DNA of 64,000 nucleotides from Streptomyces sp. L2 (GTDB lineage Bacteria > Actinomycetota > Actinomycetes > Streptomycetales > Streptomycetaceae), in NCBI RefSeq assembly GCF_004124325.1, contig NZ_QBDT01000001.1, forward strand, positions 372,001 to 436,000, written 5' to 3'. Each line of letters starts with the position of its first letter. The first letter of the stretch is position 1. The translations under genes were made by a program, and so were the position numbers. The notes beneath the pieces were generated by a model, which did no database searches, was not told where the DNA came from, and was given only the letters and a program-made list of their open reading frames with translations. Positions 41,061 through 50,112 of this stretch are shown here, piece after piece.

Positions 41061-42050
41061 GTGACCGCGGAACCACTCGACACCCGGACCGTCAGCGCAC
41101 TCGTGGCGGACGCCTGCGCGGCGCCGTCGCTGCACAACGCGCAGCCCTGGAGCTTCCGCTACCTGCGGGACAGCAGCGTGCTGCGGCTGTACGCCGACCT
41201 CCGGCGGGCGTTGCCGCGAACCGATCCGGTGCAGCGCGGTCTGCACATCGGCTGCGGTGCCGCGCTGTTCAACCTGCGGGTGGCCGCCGCCGCGGCGGGC
41301 CTCTGCCCGCTCCTCAGGTTGCTGCCCGACCCGGCCTGCCCGGAACTCCTCGCCGAGATCCAGCTGTTCAGTACCGGACCACCCGACGCGGAACTCGCCC
41401 GGCTGGCGCCGGCGATCCGGCGCCGGCACTCCAGCCGGCTGCCCTTCCGGGACGAGGCGATCCCCGGCGAGGTGCGGGACGGGCTCCTCGCGGCCGCTGC
41501 CGCCGAGGGCGCGCAGCTGGTGTTCCCAGGTGCCTGGCACGTGAAGTCGCTCCTGGCCCTGGTGTGGGACGCGGAGGGCCGGGAAGCGGCGGACGCGGAC
41601 ATGCGCCGGGAAACGGCGCGGTGGACCCGCACGGAGCCGGGGGAAACGGTCGGGGCGCCGGACGGCATCCCCGGTGGGGCGTTCGGTCCGCGGCAGCGCG
41701 GCAGCTCCGTCCCCCTGCGTGACTTCGCCGCCGGGCGTCCGATGCCCGGGCGCGGCTGGGCGCCGTTCGAGGAGAACCCGGCCGTCGCCCTGCTGGGGAC
41801 GGCCCGAGACGATCCCCCGGCGTGGCTGTGTGCCGGGCAGGCGCTCGAACGGGTCCTGCTGCGGGCCACCATGGACGGACTCGTCGCCTCGCTCACCTCG
41901 CAGCCCCTGGAGTGGCCGGAGGTGCGCTGGATGGTCCGCGACCCCCTCTCGGCCATGGCACACGTCCAGATGGTCATCCGGATCGGCTACGGGCCGGAAG
42001 GCCCCGCGTCGCCGAGGCGGCCCGTGACCGACCTGCTCGACGTGATCTGA
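41061..42050 (+). CDS. Acg-family nitroreductase-like protein
   Basis: A 329-residue protein; GTG follows AAGGGAGG. The N-terminus (VADACAAPSLHNAQPWSFRY) is the FMN-phosphate-binding start shared by the Acg family (M. tuberculosis Rv2032, Rv3131, Rv3127, all DosR-regulated). RRHSSRLPFRDEAIP and the late ERVLLRATMDGLVASLTSQP complete two half-nitroreductase folds. Acg proteins bind FMN but have no proven reductase activity; flavin storage has been proposed. Confidence 0.88.
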   Translation: MTAEPLDTRTVSALVADACAAPSLHNAQPWSFRYLRDSSVLRLYADLRRALPRTDPVQRGLHIGCGAALFNLRVAAAAAGLCPLLRLLPDPACPELLAEIQLFSTGPPDAELARLAPAIRRRHSSRLPFRDEAIPGEVRDGLLAAAAAEGAQLVFPGAWHVKSLLALVWDAEGREAADADMRRETARWTRTEPGETVGAPDGIPGGAFGPRQRGSSVPLRDFAAGRPMPGRGWAPFEENPAVALLGTARDDPPAWLCAGQALERVLLRATMDGLVASLTSQPLEWPEVRWMVRDPLSAMAHVQMVIRIGYGPEGPASPRRPVTDLLDVI

Positions 42051-42105
42051 GCATCCGCGTTCCATCGAGCCCCCACGGGACCCGCGGAGAGCGAGGAGGA
42101 CGCAG

Positions 42106-42552
42106 GTGAAGGTCTCCGAGCTGATGACCGCTCCGCCGGTGTGCGTCACACCGGACGCCTCCCTGGCCGAGGTGGCCCGCCGGATGGGCGAGTCCGCCGT
42201 CGGCTCCGTGCTCGTGGTCGACGCGGGGAGTCTGCGGGGCATCGTCACCGACCGGGACCTCGCCGTCCGTGGCGCGGGCGGTGGTCTGGACATCGGCACC
42301 CGGGTGGAAACGGTCATGTCGTCCCGGGTCGTGACGGTCGCCGCCGCCGACGACGTCCAGGCGGCCTACGACAGGTTCCGCCGCACGGGGGTCCGCCGTC
42401 TTCCCGTCCTGGACGCGGGCCGCGTGGTGGGCGTGCTGACGATGGACGACCTGTTCCTGGACGTCTTCCAACGGCTCGCCGACCTGCTGGGCCCCATGGC
42501 CCGGTCCATCCTGCAGGAGCCGCCCGGCCCGCCCTCGGAGACCGGAGCATGA
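42106..42552 (+). CDS. CBS-pair protein (Hrp1/Rv2626c-like)
   Basis: A 148-residue protein; GTG follows GAGGAGG. Two CBS motifs only: VSELMTAPPVCVTPDASLAE with GIVTDRDLAVRG, and VMSSRVVTVAAADDVQAAYD with GVLTMDDLFLDVF. Size and order match M. tuberculosis Hrp1 (Rv2626c). The stop overlaps the P-type ATPase start as ATGA, hinting that it might sense nucleotide state for the pump. Confidence 0.88.
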   Translation: MKVSELMTAPPVCVTPDASLAEVARRMGESAVGSVLVVDAGSLRGIVTDRDLAVRGAGGGLDIGTRVETVMSSRVVTVAAADDVQAAYDRFRRTGVRRLPVLDAGRVVGVLTMDDLFLDVFQRLADLLGPMARSILQEPPGPPSETGA

Positions 42553-45395
42553 GCGCTCATCCGGCCCGGCGGGGAACGGCCACTGTCCGCGAGGGCGGCC
42601 CACCAACGGACGTCGCGGCCACGGCGCCGTCCCCGCGACCGCGGAACGCCTCGCCCTCCTCCGTCCCCGCTCTGCCGGTTTCCGAGGTGTTCGCCGCCCT
42701 GCGGAGCGGCCCGCATGGCCTGTCGTCGGCCGAGGCAGCCACTCGGCAGGACCGTCACGGCCCCAACGAACTGCCCGGCGTGACACACGGCCAGGTGTGG
42801 CGCCGGCTCGTCGCACAGTTCACCGACCTCTTCGCGGTCGTCCTGCTCGTAGCCTCGGGGATCACGTTCCTCGCGTACGGGCTCGGGCGGCCCCGCGACC
42901 CGGCCACCCTCCAGCTGGCGCTGGCGATCCTCGGCGTGGTGCTGCTGAACGCCGGCATCGGCTTCGCCCAGGAGTACTCCGCCGAGCGCACCGCGGAGTC
43001 CCTGCAGGCGATGGTGCCGCACGCGTGCCGTGTGCTGCGCGACGGGGAGCGGCTGGAGGTGCCCGCGCGGGAGCTCGTGCCCGGCGACGTGGTGGTCCTG
43101 GAGGCCGGCGACGCGGTCCCGGCCGACTGCCGGCTCGTCGAGGCGCACGACGCCGCCGTCAACAACGCCGCGCTCACCGGCGAGAGCGATCCCGTCGCCC
43201 GCGTCTCGGGGCCGGTGCCGCAGGCGCCGCCCGTTCAGGCGCGCGACTGTGTCCTCATGGGCACCGACCTGGTCGCGGGGACGGGCAAGGCCGTCGTGTT
43301 CGCCACGGGTCCGGCCACCGAGTTCGGGCGGATCTTCCGGCTCACCGCTGCCGCCCCGCGCCAGCAGACCCCCCTGCAGCGCCAGGTCGCCCTCATGGCC
43401 CGCCGGGTCGCCGGCGTGGCGCTGGCGACCGGAGCGGCCCTCTTCGCGGTGCGCACGCCCGGTGGGCAGCCGTTCGTCGACACGTTCGTCTTCTCGCTGG
43501 GCATCATGGTCGCCCTCGTCCCCGAGGGCCTGCCGGCCACGCTCTCCGTGTCCCTGGCCATCGGCGTGCGCCGCATGGCCCGTCGGCACGCGCTGATCAA
43601 ACAACTGCTCGCGGTGGAGGCCCTCGGCTCGACCAGCGTGATCTGCACCGACAAGACCGGCACCCTCACCCAGGCCGAGATGACCGTGGTACAGCTGTGG
43701 GCGGACGGCGTGTCGCACGCCGTGACCGGTGTGGGGTACGCGCCGTCGGGCGGCGTCAGCAACGCCGAGCCGGTACGGGAGCTGCTCCGCGCGGCGGCGC
43801 TGTGCAGCAATGCCCGGCTGGTCCCGCCGACAGACCGGGCTCCGTGGCGGGTCCTCGGAGACACCACCGAGGGTGCCTTGCTCGTGGCAGCCCGGAAGGC
43901 CGGTCTGGACCCGGCACAGGAGGAGTCCCGGACACCCAGGGTGGCCGAGCACCCCTTCGACTCCGCGCGCAAGCTCATGAGCACGGTGCACCGCGACGGT
44001 GAGGGCGGATTCCTCGCCTGCGTGAAGGGTGCGCCGCTCGAACTCCTCGCCCGCTGTGAGTCCCTCGACCGCGGCGGCGGAACGGCACCGCTGACGGACG
44101 TCGCGCGCGGCCAAGTGGCGGCGGCGGCCGACGACATGGCCGGCCGCGGCCTGCGTGTCCTGGCGGTCGCCCGGCGCCAGGTCACCGGTCCCCGGCCGGG
44201 ACTCGCGGAGGCGGAGAGCCGGCTGACGCTGCTGGGGTTGGCCGGGATGTACGACCCGCCCCGGCCGGAGGTCCGCGACGCGGTGGACGCGTGCCGGCAC
44301 GCCGGGATCCGTGTCGTGATGGTGACGGGTGACCATCCGCTGACCGCGGAGGCCGTCGCGCGCCGCGTCGGCATCGTCCACGGGCCGGCTCCGGCCGTGG
44401 CGACCGGCACGCACCTGGACACCCTGGACGACGACGGTGTGGACGCCCTGCTGGCCGACGCCACAGAGCTGCTGCTGTGCCGGGTCACCCCCGAACACAA
44501 GATGCGGGTGGTCACCGCGTTCCAGCGGCGCGGCGAGGTCGTCGCCGTCACCGGGGACGGGGCCAACGACGCCCCGGCCCTCAAACACGCGGACATCGGT
44601 GTGGCCATGGGCGCCTCCGGCACCGATGTGGCCCGCGAGGCCGCCGTGATGGTGCTGCTCGACGACTCGTTCGCCTCCATCACGACCGCGGTCGGGCTGG
44701 GGCGGTCCGTCTACCGGAACATCCGCAAGTTCCTGATCTACCTCTTCAGCCACAACATCGCCGAACTCGTGCCGATCCTGGCGGCCACCTTCGCGGGGTT
44801 CCCGCTGGTGCCGATCACGGCCGTGCAGATCCTCGCCATCGACCTCGGCTCGGACGTGCTGCCCGCCCTGGCGCTCGGCGCGGAGCCGATGGAACCCGAC
44901 GTCATGGACAGCCCGCCGAGGCCCCGCCGCGAACGGCTCTTCTCGGCCGGGGTCATGGGCCGCATCGTCTTCCTCGGCGGAATCCAGGCGCTGGGCGTGT
45001 GCGCCGTCTTCTTCTGGCACATCCACGCCTCCGGCATCCCCTACGCGGACTTCACCAAGAACGATCCTGTGTACCGGCAGGCGATCACCCTGGTCCAGGC
45101 CGGCATCGTCGTCAGCCAGTTCTTCAACGCGCTAGCCGTGCGCACGGACCGGCAGAGCGTCTTCCGGGCCGGTCTGTTCGGCAATCCGTGGCTGCTGGCC
45201 GCGGGCTGCTTCAGCATCGGGCTGATGGCCGCCATGAGCTACGCGGCGCCGCTCCAGGCGGTCTTCCACACCGCGCCGCTGGCCCCCGCCGACTGGGCGG
45301 TCCTGGCCGCGTTCGGCGTCCTGTTGCTGGCGGCCGAGGAAACGAGGAAGTGGATGCTGCGCCGGAGGACATCCGCGGAGGGAGGAACCCGATGA
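42549..45395 (+). CDS. P2-type cation-transporting ATPase (CtpF-like)
   Basis: A 948-residue membrane pump. Motifs in order: NNAALTGESDPVAR (actuator), VPEGLPATLSVSLA (M4, Ca/Na-type signature), DKTGTLTQAEMT with phosphorylated D368, a KGAPLE-type nucleotide-domain motif, and VTGDGANDAPALKHADIGVA (hinge). The C-terminal transmembrane block and length fit M. tuberculosis CtpF (Rv1997), a DosR-regulated calcium-type ATPase. The first 40 residues are disordered. The ion is not proven. It is coupled by 4-bp overlaps on both sides (CBS before, TrkA after). Confidence 0.92.
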   Translation: MSAHPARRGTATVREGGPPTDVAATAPSPRPRNASPSSVPALPVSEVFAALRSGPHGLSSAEAATRQDRHGPNELPGVTHGQVWRRLVAQFTDLFAVVLLVASGITFLAYGLGRPRDPATLQLALAILGVVLLNAGIGFAQEYSAERTAESLQAMVPHACRVLRDGERLEVPARELVPGDVVVLEAGDAVPADCRLVEAHDAAVNNAALTGESDPVARVSGPVPQAPPVQARDCVLMGTDLVAGTGKAVVFATGPATEFGRIFRLTAAAPRQQTPLQRQVALMARRVAGVALATGAALFAVRTPGGQPFVDTFVFSLGIMVALVPEGLPATLSVSLAIGVRRMARRHALIKQLLAVEALGSTSVICTDKTGTLTQAEMTVVQLWADGVSHAVTGVGYAPSGGVSNAEPVRELLRAAALCSNARLVPPTDRAPWRVLGDTTEGALLVAARKAGLDPAQEESRTPRVAEHPFDSARKLMSTVHRDGEGGFLACVKGAPLELLARCESLDRGGGTAPLTDVARGQVAAAADDMAGRGLRVLAVARRQVTGPRPGLAEAESRLTLLGLAGMYDPPRPEVRDAVDACRHAGIRVVMVTGDHPLTAEAVARRVGIVHGPAPAVATGTHLDTLDDDGVDALLADATELLLCRVTPEHKMRVVTAFQRRGEVVAVTGDGANDAPALKHADIGVAMGASGTDVAREAAVMVLLDDSFASITTAVGLGRSVYRNIRKFLIYLFSHNIAELVPILAATFAGFPLVPITAVQILAIDLGSDVLPALALGAEPMEPDVMDSPPRPRRERLFSAGVMGRIVFLGGIQALGVCAVFFWHIHASGIPYADFTKNDPVYRQAITLVQAGIVVSQFFNALAVRTDRQSVFRAGLFGNPWLLAAGCFSIGLMAAMSYAAPLQAVFHTAPLAPADWAVLAAFGVLLLAAEETRKWMLRRRTSAEGGTR

Positions 45396-46051
45396 GAGTG
45401 ATCATCGCGGGCTGCGGCCGGGTCGGAGCCACTCTGGCCACGCGGCTCGTCGCCGAGGGGCACGACGTACGGCTCATCGACCGGCGGCCCACGGCGCGAA
45501 GGCAGCTGGCATCCGGCTTCACCGGTGCGTTCCATGTGGGAAACGGCTTCAACCGCACCGTGCTGGAAACGGCCGGAATCGCCCACGCGGACGCCTTCGT
45601 CGCCGTCACGTCCGGGGACAACAGCAACATCGTCAGCGCCCGGACCGCCAAGGACACCTACCGGGTTCCGGTCGTCCTCGCCCGCATCCATGATCCGCGC
45701 CGTGCCGACATCTACCGGGACCTGGGCATTCCGACGATCTCCAGCGTCCGCTGGAGTGCGGGGCGCATCCACCAGATGCTGCTGCACCGCCACCTCTCCC
45801 CGGAGGTCTCCTTCGGCAACGGCGAGACCCTTCTCGTGCGTTCCCAGGTGCCCTCGTACCTCACCGGACGTCAGGTGAGCGAATTCGAGGTGGACGGCGA
45901 GTTCCGGGTCGTCGAGATCACCCGGGCCGGTCGCTCCCTGCTCCCCGCGCACCATGTACGCGCCGAGCGCGGGGACCTGGTCACATTCATCGTGGCCGCC
46001 ACGGCACTGGGCCGGCTGCGCGGCTTTCTCGACAGGGAGCTGGGAACATGA
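45392..46051 (+). CDS. TrkA-family potassium-uptake regulatory protein
   Basis: A 219-residue protein with an N-terminal Rossmann NAD-binding domain (VIIAGCGRVGATLATRLVAE to LID) and a C-terminal TrkA-C domain (RQVSEFEVDGEFRVVEITRA). It starts by ATGA overlap with the ATPase and ends by overlap with a second TrkA gene, resembling the ceoB-ceoC pair of mycobacteria. No Trk membrane channel is seen nearby, so the partner must be elsewhere, or these proteins gate something else. Confidence 0.9.
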   Translation: MRVIIAGCGRVGATLATRLVAEGHDVRLIDRRPTARRQLASGFTGAFHVGNGFNRTVLETAGIAHADAFVAVTSGDNSNIVSARTAKDTYRVPVVLARIHDPRRADIYRDLGIPTISSVRWSAGRIHQMLLHRHLSPEVSFGNGETLLVRSQVPSYLTGRQVSEFEVDGEFRVVEITRAGRSLLPAHHVRAERGDLVTFIVAATALGRLRGFLDRELGT

Positions 46052-46704
46052 AGGTTCTGGTCGCGGGGGCCGGCCGGCTCGGCACCCAGATCGCGCAGGC
46101 ACTGTCCGCCACCGGCAACGACGTCACCCTCGTCGAGTACGACGACGTCCGCGCGGCCGAACTCGACGGCCTTCCGCACATGCACGTCGTTCAGGGGGAC
46201 GCCTGCGACCCGGGCCGGCTGGAACAAGTGGGCGCCCTGGTCTGCGACCTGGTCATCGCCGTGACCGGCCGCGACGAGGACAACCTCGTCATCAGCCTGC
46301 TGGCGAAGCGGGAGTTCGGGGTCGGCCGGGTGGCCGCGCGCGTCAACGAGGCGGAGAACGCCTGGATGTTCGACGAACGGTGGGGCGTGGACGTGGCCGT
46401 GCCCGCCGCGACCCCGCTGATCTCCCTGATCGAGGAGGCCACCGGTGCCACGGACACGGTGGCGCTGCTGCGGCTGAGCAAGGCGGGCGTCGAGGTCATG
46501 GAGACAGCGATCGACGAGCAGTCCCGGGCCGCGGGGCTGACACTGGGCGAGATCGAGTTGCCTGCCGGGACCGTGGTCGCCACCGTCGTCCGGGATGGCC
46601 GGCCCACGGCCCCGCGCCCCGAGGTGCGGCTGCTTCCCGGGGACGAACTCCTGCTCGTCTCGCACGAGGCGACGGAGCAGGAGATCCACTCCGCGTTCCA
46701 GTGA
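46048..46704 (+). CDS. TrkA-family protein, second of the pair
   Basis: A 218-residue protein with VLVAGAGRLGTQIAQALSAT (NAD-binding glycines), VVQGDACDPGRLEQVGAL and a C-terminal TrkA-C domain (SRAAGLTLGEIELPAGTVVA). Last gene of the operon from 39878. The two TrkA proteins differ enough to be a hetero-oligomer. Confidence 0.9.
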   Translation: MKVLVAGAGRLGTQIAQALSATGNDVTLVEYDDVRAAELDGLPHMHVVQGDACDPGRLEQVGALVCDLVIAVTGRDEDNLVISLLAKREFGVGRVAARVNEAENAWMFDERWGVDVAVPAATPLISLIEEATGATDTVALLRLSKAGVEVMETAIDEQSRAAGLTLGEIELPAGTVVATVVRDGRPTAPRPEVRLLPGDELLLVSHEATEQEIHSAFQ

Positions 46705-46713
46705 GCCGGGGCC

Positions 46714-46727
46714 GCCGAGTCCTCGGC
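46714..46727. terminator. weak hairpin between convergent genes
   Basis: GCCGAG-TC-CTCGGC just after the second TrkA gene and before the stop of the opposing USP gene. The stem is short and the call is tentative. Confidence 0.3.
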
Positions 46728-46740
46728 CACAGCCAGTGCG

Positions 46741-47184
46741 TCAGCCCTCGTGGGACCGCACGATCACGACGGGGCAGCTCGCATGCTGCGACACGTGCTG
46801 GCTGACGGAGCCGAGCAGGGCCCGGGTGAAACCGCCCCTGCCCCGGCTGCCCACCACCAGGATCTCCGCGCCCTCGGCGGCCCGCAGCAGAACGTCGGCG
46901 GGGTTGCCGTGCACGACGCGGGTCAGGAGCGAGGCGGCTGCATCGGCACCGACGACCTCAGTCAGCTCCTCGTTCATCTTCCGCCGGGTCTCGTCCTCGT
47001 CGACGTCCATGTCCACGGCGGGCCCGGACCAGCCGTACAGGCCCGGAAGCTCCCACACCGCGACGGCCTCGACCGTGCCCCCGATCAGGCCGGCATGGCG
47101 CACGGCCCAGCGCAGGGCCTCGTACGAGGACTGCGACCCGTCGACGCCGACCACCACGCGTGGTCCCGGAGCATCCGTGTCCAT
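46741..47184 (-). CDS. single-domain universal stress protein
   Basis: A 147-residue protein. ATG at 47182-47184 is preferred over the GTG three codons earlier because AGAGGTGG then has a normal spacing. RVVVGVDGSQSSYEALRWAV and VVGSRGRGGFTRALLGSVSQ are canonical ATP-binding UspA motifs. Monocistronic. An imperfect island box lies 30 nt upstream. Confidence 0.9.
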   Translation of the reverse strand: MDTDAPGPRVVVGVDGSQSSYEALRWAVRHAGLIGGTVEAVAVWELPGLYGWSGPAVDMDVDEDETRRKMNEELTEVVGADAAASLLTRVVHGNPADVLLRAAEGAEILVVGSRGRGGFTRALLGSVSQHVSQHASCPVVIVRSHEG

Positions 47185-47214
47185 GCGTCCCACCTCTTTC
47201 CTTCAGGGGTACGG

Positions 47215-47228
47215 GGGCCCAGCGGACC
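47215..47228 (-). promoter_or_regulatory. imperfect OsdR/DosR-like box (GGGCC-CAGC-GGaCC)
   Basis: One mismatch to the consensus and only 30 nt from the USP start, closer than usual. Confidence 0.35.
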
Positions 47229-47313
47229 GGTCCGCCTGTGCTCTCCACGCTGCGGGAGCCGTCGCCGGGCCGCCAGAGATGAGCATCCGACGGCGTGACG
47301 GACGTCCCTGCCG

Positions 47314-47940
47314 TCAGCGCCCGAAGCGCGTCACCCAGTCGGGTTCGACGCGGGTCCACTCGCGGTCCCACTGATCCATGCGACGCCGGTCGAGACTCCG
47401 TCCGACGGCCCGCCGCACGCCGTACGCGACGGCCGCCCCGCCGAGCGCGGCCGCGGACCCTACGGCCACACCGGCCGTCGCGGCGAAGTCCCGGTCTTCC
47501 GGGGCATCGGCGACGGCGCCGCGGGCGTCGAGCCAGACGGTCGTGGCCGCGCCCTTCTGGAGCCAGGCCCGCACCGGTGCGACACCCGTGTGGCTGCCCG
47601 ACCGGTCGCTCCACCGCACCAGTGCGTGGAAGCCGGACTGCGCACCGGGCCGGTCCCCGGCCGACCTCGCGTCGGTGAGCAGACGCGCACCGACGGGGGT
47701 CAGTCGCGCGAGCTGAACCTGACGCGCATGCGTGTAGTGGGCGTACACCGCCTGTCCCGCCCCCCAGACCGTCAGGGGCAGGACCACGAGGGCAACGGCC
47801 GCAAGGGCGACGCGGAGTCTTCGCTCCAGCCGGTCCACCGGCCGCTCCAAAGGGCTCCGTGTGCCGTCGGGCCCACGCGACGCCCCTCTGCCGAGCGAAC
47901 TGGAACCAGACCTGTGATCAGGTGTCCGAGGTATCCGCAT
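47314..47940 (-). CDS. Rv1733c-like two-helix membrane protein
   Basis: A 208-residue protein; ATG at 47938-47940 follows GGAGGG. Basic N-terminus, TM1 (VALAAVALVVLPLTVWGAGQ), extracytoplasmic domain (HALVRWSDRSGSHTGVAPVR, TTVWLDARGAVADAPEDRD), TM2 (AGVAVGSAAALGGAAVAYGV) and a C-terminal DRRRMDQWDREW that parallels DHRRMDRWGQEW of the protein at 34.1 kb. Same family and order; function unknown. Confidence 0.78.
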   Translation of the reverse strand: MRIPRTPDHRSGSSSLGRGASRGPDGTRSPLERPVDRLERRLRVALAAVALVVLPLTVWGAGQAVYAHYTHARQVQLARLTPVGARLLTDARSAGDRPGAQSGFHALVRWSDRSGSHTGVAPVRAWLQKGAATTVWLDARGAVADAPEDRDFAATAGVAVGSAAALGGAAVAYGVRRAVGRSLDRRRMDQWDREWTRVEPDWVTRFGR

Positions 47941-48035
47941 GACACGGCCCTCCGCTGCGAAGCCGTCGGTTCGGTTGCCCTTTCACCGTCCCGGCTCGCG
48001 GGACTCCCGGGGTATGGGTCTCCCGGCCCCCTTGA

Positions 48036-48049
48036 GCGCCGTTCGGCCC
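48036..48049. promoter_or_regulatory. imperfect OsdR/DosR-like box (GcGCC-GTTC-GGCCC)
   Basis: One mismatch, 95 nt upstream of the Rv1733c-like gene and 26 nt before the USP remnant on the other strand. Confidence 0.4.
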
Positions 48050-48075
48050 CACCCGAACGGGCCTTCAGGAGGTGG

Positions 48076-48285
48076 CGGTGGGCTGGGCTGCCGGCGAGGC
48101 GGTCCGGCATGAAGTCCCGCTCCACCTGCTGCACGCCAGTCTGGCCGTGCCGGCACGCGCCGACTGGGCCGGTCATCGTCGTTCGGGGGACGCCGGGGCA
48201 TCGTTCCGACCGCTTCCGAAGCGTCGTCGTGGGCGTCGAGGACGGGGAGGCCAGTGGTACGGCAGTGGAGTTCGCGCTGCGCTGA
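48076..48285 (+). pseudogene. universal stress protein remnant
   Basis: VAVGWAAGEAVRHEVPLHLL then HASL is the first UspA strand-helix unit. After about 25 codons the frame changes and VIVVRGTPGHRSDRF then VVVGVEDGEASGTAVEFALR gives the junction between UspA domains 1 and 2. About 90 residues of domain 1 and all of domain 2 are missing. Confidence 0.7.
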
Positions 48286-48355
48286 TGGAAGCCGCTGACC
48301 ATGACATCCAGGCGATGGTGGCTTCCCGGCTCGACGCCTCCCGCGCCGCCTCCGC

Positions 48356-49030
48356 TCACCCGCGGTCCGCAGCGCCTCCGGCGGCGTCCGTACCGTAGGT
48401 GAGGCTTCCGGAGACCGAGACCACGCCGTCGACGCCGCGGCACAGCTGCTCGACGACGGGAATCAGGCTCTGGTGACCGACGGTGCCGGCGAGGGTCACG
48501 CGACCGTCGCGGACCTCCGCGGTCACGTCCCGCGGGTCGAGTCCCAGCGTCCGCGTCAGCACCTCACGGGTGATCTCCTCGCGGATGGCCTCGTCCGGGC
48601 GGAGGAAGACCCGGAGGAGATCACCACGGCTCACGATGCCCAGCAGGCGATCGGCGTCGTCCACCACCGGCAGCCGTTTGACTCGCTGGGACTCCATGAG
48701 ACGGGCCGTCTCCACCACCGTCCACTCCGGACGGGCGCAGACCGCGGGGGCGGACATCAGTTCTTCAGCGCGGGAGCCCTCGGCCTTGGCCCGCTCCCAG
48801 GCTTCCAGGTGCGGGACGGGAGCGCGGCCGGACGGGTCCGGCTGGTCTGCGCTCTTACGCAGCAGGTCGGCCTCGGAGACCACGCCCATCGGGCGATCCA
48901 GCTCGTCCACCACGGGCACGGCCGTGATGTCGTTCTCCTCCATCAGCCTGACGAGTTCCTTGAACGGCGTGTCACGCCGTGCCCTGACGACGTCTCGGGT
49001 CATGAGTTCATCGACCGTGCGGTGGTACAT
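48356..49030 (-). CDS. CBS-pair and BON domain protein
   Basis: A 224-residue protein; ATG at 49028-49030 follows GGGAGG. CBS1 (VDELMTRDVVRARRDTPFKE to GVVSEADLLRKSAD), CBS2 (LMESQRVKRLPVVDDADRLL to GIVSRGDLLRVFL) and BON (VTAEVRDGRVTLAGTVGHQS). It is divergent from the DUF1918-HTH-PNPOx fusion. I see no good island box in the 117-nt shared promoter region. Confidence 0.9.
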   Translation of the reverse strand: MYHRTVDELMTRDVVRARRDTPFKELVRLMEENDITAVPVVDELDRPMGVVSEADLLRKSADQPDPSGRAPVPHLEAWERAKAEGSRAEELMSAPAVCARPEWTVVETARLMESQRVKRLPVVDDADRLLGIVSRGDLLRVFLRPDEAIREEITREVLTRTLGLDPRDVTAEVRDGRVTLAGTVGHQSLIPVVEQLCRGVDGVVSVSGSLTYGTDAAGGAADRG

Positions 49031-49147
49031 GTCGCCTCCCGGATGCGGGACGCCCCCAGCTCGCGGAGGAGGACCGCTGCCTCCTGCGGCGGTGGGGCCC
49101 GCATGGCAGGTTGGATACATCACCATTCTGAAGAGAGGGCGGCGGTC

Positions 49148-50050
49148 ATGCGAGCTCACCTCGGCGACCAGCTGGTCGTCGCAGCCCCGGCGAGCGGTGC
49201 CGTCCGGCGCGCCGGTGAAATCATCGCGCTCCACCACGAGGACGGGACACCTCCCTATGAAGTGCGCTGGTCCGACACGGGCGAAGTGACGCTCGTGTTT
49301 CCCGGACCGGACGCACACATCCGCCGTCCGGAGCGGGAACAGACCGCCCCGGGGAGCGGGGAGGGACCGGAGTTCCCGTCCGCGGCACGCCAGCCCAGCG
49401 CGGCCGCCGCCGGTGACCTCGGCCGACGCGTCGCGACGGAGCGGAGAAGGCGCGGGCTCAGCCGGACGGAAACCGCGGGCCGCGCGAGGATGTCGCCCGA
49501 CTACCTCGCCTACGTCGAGGAAAATCCCGCCGACCCCAGTCTGGCGACTCTCGTCAGGCTGGCGGACGCGCTGGGCACCACGGTCGCCTCACTGCAGGGC
49601 GACGGCATCGACCTCCCGCCCGGCCAGGGTCACGCCCTGCTGCATCCTCAGCTGCGCGACCTCACGCCGGAGGAATGCCACGCCCTGCTGTCCACGCACG
49701 GTGTGGGCCGCGTCGCGATGCCGGGGCACGACGGGCGCCCCGCGGTCGTCCCGGTCAACTACGAGGTCGTCGGCGACACCATCGCCTTCCGGACGGCGCC
49801 GGGCTCCGTCACGGCGGCGGCAGCGGGGAGGGAGATCGCCTTCGAGGTGGACCACGTGGACGAGGCGCTGAGTAAGGGCTGGAGCGTGCTCGCCGTCGGC
49901 CACGCACGCGTGGTGACCGAGCCGGAGGCCGTCCGCCGGCTCACCGAGCACGCCCACACGTCGCCCTGGGCCGGTGGCGAGCGGGAGATGTGGGTGTCGA
50001 TCCGGCCCACGAGCCTCACAGGACGCCGTATCACCGCGGCCGACCGGTGA
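49148..50050 (+). CDS. three-domain fusion: DUF1918, helix-turn-helix, PNPOx-like
   Basis: A 300-residue protein. Residues 1-60 are DUF1918 (MRAHLGDQLVVAAPASGAVR, DGTPPYEVRWSDTGEVTLVF). Residues about 90-150 are an XRE-type HTH (VATERRRRGLSRTETAGRAR then MSPDYLAYVEENPADPSLAT). Residues about 165-300 are a PNPOx-like barrel (EECHALLSTHGVGRVAMPGH, PVNYEVVGDTIAFRTAPGSV). The last two domains match the protein at 32.1 kb, and DUF1918 matches 39.9 kb. A ligand-responsive regulator is plausible. All three parts are typical of this regulon. Confidence 0.85.
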   Translation: MRAHLGDQLVVAAPASGAVRRAGEIIALHHEDGTPPYEVRWSDTGEVTLVFPGPDAHIRRPEREQTAPGSGEGPEFPSAARQPSAAAAGDLGRRVATERRRRGLSRTETAGRARMSPDYLAYVEENPADPSLATLVRLADALGTTVASLQGDGIDLPPGQGHALLHPQLRDLTPEECHALLSTHGVGRVAMPGHDGRPAVVPVNYEVVGDTIAFRTAPGSVTAAAAGREIAFEVDHVDEALSKGWSVLAVGHARVVTEPEAVRRLTEHAHTSPWAGGEREMWVSIRPTSLTGRRITAADR

Positions 50051-50112
50051 AGTTCGGCCACCGCCACGGAAGGTTGCGAGGAAGCGCTCATGGTCCTCCA
50101 CCGGGCACACAG

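Noticed and set aside
45392..46704. Complete Trk potassium transporter
   Set aside because: Only the two soluble NAD-binding TrkA-type proteins are present; no TrkH/KtrB membrane subunit is encoded in the window.
48001..48020. Another CstR operator (CTCCCGGGGTATGGGT)
   Set aside because: Only one half resembles ATACCCC, the other arm does not pair, and there is no sulfur gene nearby.
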